Part shown: positions 63,128 through 64,000 of the stretch, in pieces
How the letters are laid out: each line of letters starts with the position of its first letter
Numbering within the stretch: position 1 is the first letter of the stretch
Assembly: GCF_038967635.1 (NCBI RefSeq)
Contig: NZ_CP152413.1
Coordinates: 6,328,001-6,392,000, forward strand
Source: Bradyrhizobium sp. B124
Lineage (GTDB): Bacteria > Pseudomonadota > Alphaproteobacteria > Rhizobiales > Xanthobacteraceae
Direction of reading: 5' to 3'
DNA length: 64,000 nt
The notes under the pieces: model-generated
Told to the model about the DNA's origin: nothing
What the model saw: only the letters and a program-made list of their open reading frames with translations
Database searches by the model: none
Made by a program: the position numbers and the translations under genes

Positions 63128-63544
63128 ATGAGCAAGCCGGGCCTCGACAAGTGGTACGCCTACATGAAGTCCCACGACACCGTCGCTCTGTGGGATCTGC
63201 TGCATCCCGACGCGGTGTTCGAAAGCCCGGTCGTGCACACGCCGCAGCGCGGCCGCGACATCGCCTTCAAATACCTCACCAGCGCCGCCAAGGTGCTCGG
63301 CGGCCCGACCTTCAAGTATCTCGGCGAGTGGCGTAACGACACCGGCGCGGTGCTCGAGTTCGAGAACGAGATCGAAGGCATCAAGCTCAACGGCGTCGAC
63401 ATCATCACATTCGACGGTGACGGCCGGATCACGCATTTCAAGGTGATGGTGCGTCCGCTCAAGGCGATCAACCTGCTGCATCGGATGATGGGCGAGGAGT
63501 TGATGAAGCAGAGCGGCGCAACGTCGCAATCACAGTCTCGCTAG
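63128..63544 (+). CDS. NTF2-like (SnoaL fold) protein
   Basis: A 138-residue protein with NTF2-fold pattern: N-terminal helix LDKWYAYMKSHDTVALWDLLHPDAVFESPVVHTPQRGRD, then VLEFENEIEGIKLNGVDIITFDGDGRITHFKVMVRPLKAI. A role beside an acyl-CoA dehydrogenase suggests an accessory or isomerase in lipid metabolism. Divergent from the PadR gene. Confidence 0.8.
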   Translation: MSKPGLDKWYAYMKSHDTVALWDLLHPDAVFESPVVHTPQRGRDIAFKYLTSAAKVLGGPTFKYLGEWRNDTGAVLEFENEIEGIKLNGVDIITFDGDGRITHFKVMVRPLKAINLLHRMMGEELMKQSGATSQSQSR

Positions 63545-63652
63545 GACCTGCCGCGGACCTTCCGAACCGGATAAGGTCCGTTCCAACAAACCCAAGGACA
63601 GGCTGCGCAGCATCGGTCGCGCGTGCGACCGCGAGCCAGCCGGGAGATCAGC

Positions 63653-64000
63653 ATGCCGACCTACAAAGCCCCCGTCGAAGACGTCAGCTTCCTGTTGAAC
63701 GACGTTTTCCAGATCGACCGCTACGGCAATCTTCCCGGCTTCACCGATGCGTCGGCCGATGTGCGCGAGGCGATCCTCGGCGAAGCCGCCAAGCTCAGCG
63801 AAGAGGTGTTGCAGCCGCTCAATCGCACGGGCGATCTCGAAGGCTGCAAGCGTAATGACGACGGCAGCGTCACCACGCCGAAGGGCTTCAAGGAAGCCTT
63901 CAGGCAGGTCGCCGAAGGCGGCTGGCTCGGCCTGTCGGCGCCGACTGAATTTGGCGGCCAGGGCCTGCCGGTGACGCTCTCGCAGGCGGTCAACGAATTC
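63653..64000 (+). CDS. Acyl-CoA dehydrogenase, N-terminal part (cut by window end)
   Basis: The first 116 residues of an acyl-CoA dehydrogenase beginning MPTYKAPVEDVSFLLNDVFQIDRYG, with GGGAG before the ATG. The reading frame stays open to the last base. This start is typical of the FadE/DmdC-like group with an N-terminal extension, and GWLGLSAPTEFGGQGLP is the family N-domain motif. It oxidises an acyl-CoA to the enoyl-CoA with FAD; the catalytic Glu lies outside the window. Confidence 0.9.
   Translation, partial: MPTYKAPVEDVSFLLNDVFQIDRYGNLPGFTDASADVREAILGEAAKLSEEVLQPLNRTGDLEGCKRNDDGSVTTPKGFKEAFRQVAEGGWLGLSAPTEFGGQGLPVTLSQAVNEF

Overview
This 64 kb window is GC-rich alphaproteobacterial chromosome, most likely Bradyrhizobium or a close relative in the Nitrobacteraceae. 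The signs are a DUF3551-type secreted protein, a class I lysyl-tRNA synthetase, a DUF6460-like membrane protein, and many intergenic hairpin elements of the kinds scattered through Bradyrhizobium genomes. Assignments rest on reading motifs and family resemblance; no database was searched. I see no phage, transposase, CRISPR array or plasmid function, so this looks like ordinary chromosome with accessory metabolic and envelope genes.

Layout. 0-6 kb: tRNA-Gly(CCC), small secreted or membrane proteins, a flavin monooxygenase, an old yellow enzyme followed by a 2-keto-3-deoxyarabonate dehydratase-like protein, and a protein resembling LCIB/C carbonic anhydrases coupled to a 66-residue ORF. 5.6-11 kb (minus strand): a five-gene operon of DUF5132, HMA2-like, a P-type ATPase with a non-canonical metal site, EcsC and DUF445. 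11-16 kb: P450, LuxR regulator and SnoaL-like genes, then an ECF sigma/DUF4142/cupredoxin operon. 15.7-22.7 kb: a LysR/Rieske oxygenase pair, a PhaC-like hydrolase, RidA, a PHB-depolymerase-like esterase, and a five-module CDGSH/4Fe-4S/CDGSH/globin fusion divergent from an HxlR regulator. 22.7-30 kb: small membrane proteins (one frameshifted), an exported metallo-hydrolase, two lipocalin-like proteins and a large FAD dehydrogenase. 30-40 kb: SCO copper chaperone, solute-binding protein, LysRS, class II aldolase, S24 repressor, DUF952, pyrD, MATE exporter and an RNase Z-like hydrolase.

40-49 kb holds the ligase-associated DNA repair set (ATP-dependent ligase, MBL-fold exonuclease, DEXH helicase, PdeM phosphoesterase), here split by a TPR-methyltransferase and an ABC binding protein. 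Two members, ligase and helicase, each carry an in-frame palindromic repeat inside the coding sequence. 49-58 kb: LysR/EamA/MBL genes, an Nramp-related transporter with altered metal ligands, an Lrp regulator divergent from 2,2-dialkylglycine decarboxylase, TauE with a TIGR02186 partner, and a membrane-anchored ClpP-like protein. 58-64 kb: a 1192-residue coiled-coil/TM/Sel1 protein, a PadR regulator, an NTF2-like protein and the start of an acyl-CoA dehydrogenase cut by the window end.

The most notable items are the in-frame palindromic elements in two functionally linked repair genes, repeats that supply the stop codons of two other genes, the Fe-S/globin fusion, the LCIB-like protein, and the P-type ATPase operon lacking every usual metal-binding motif.
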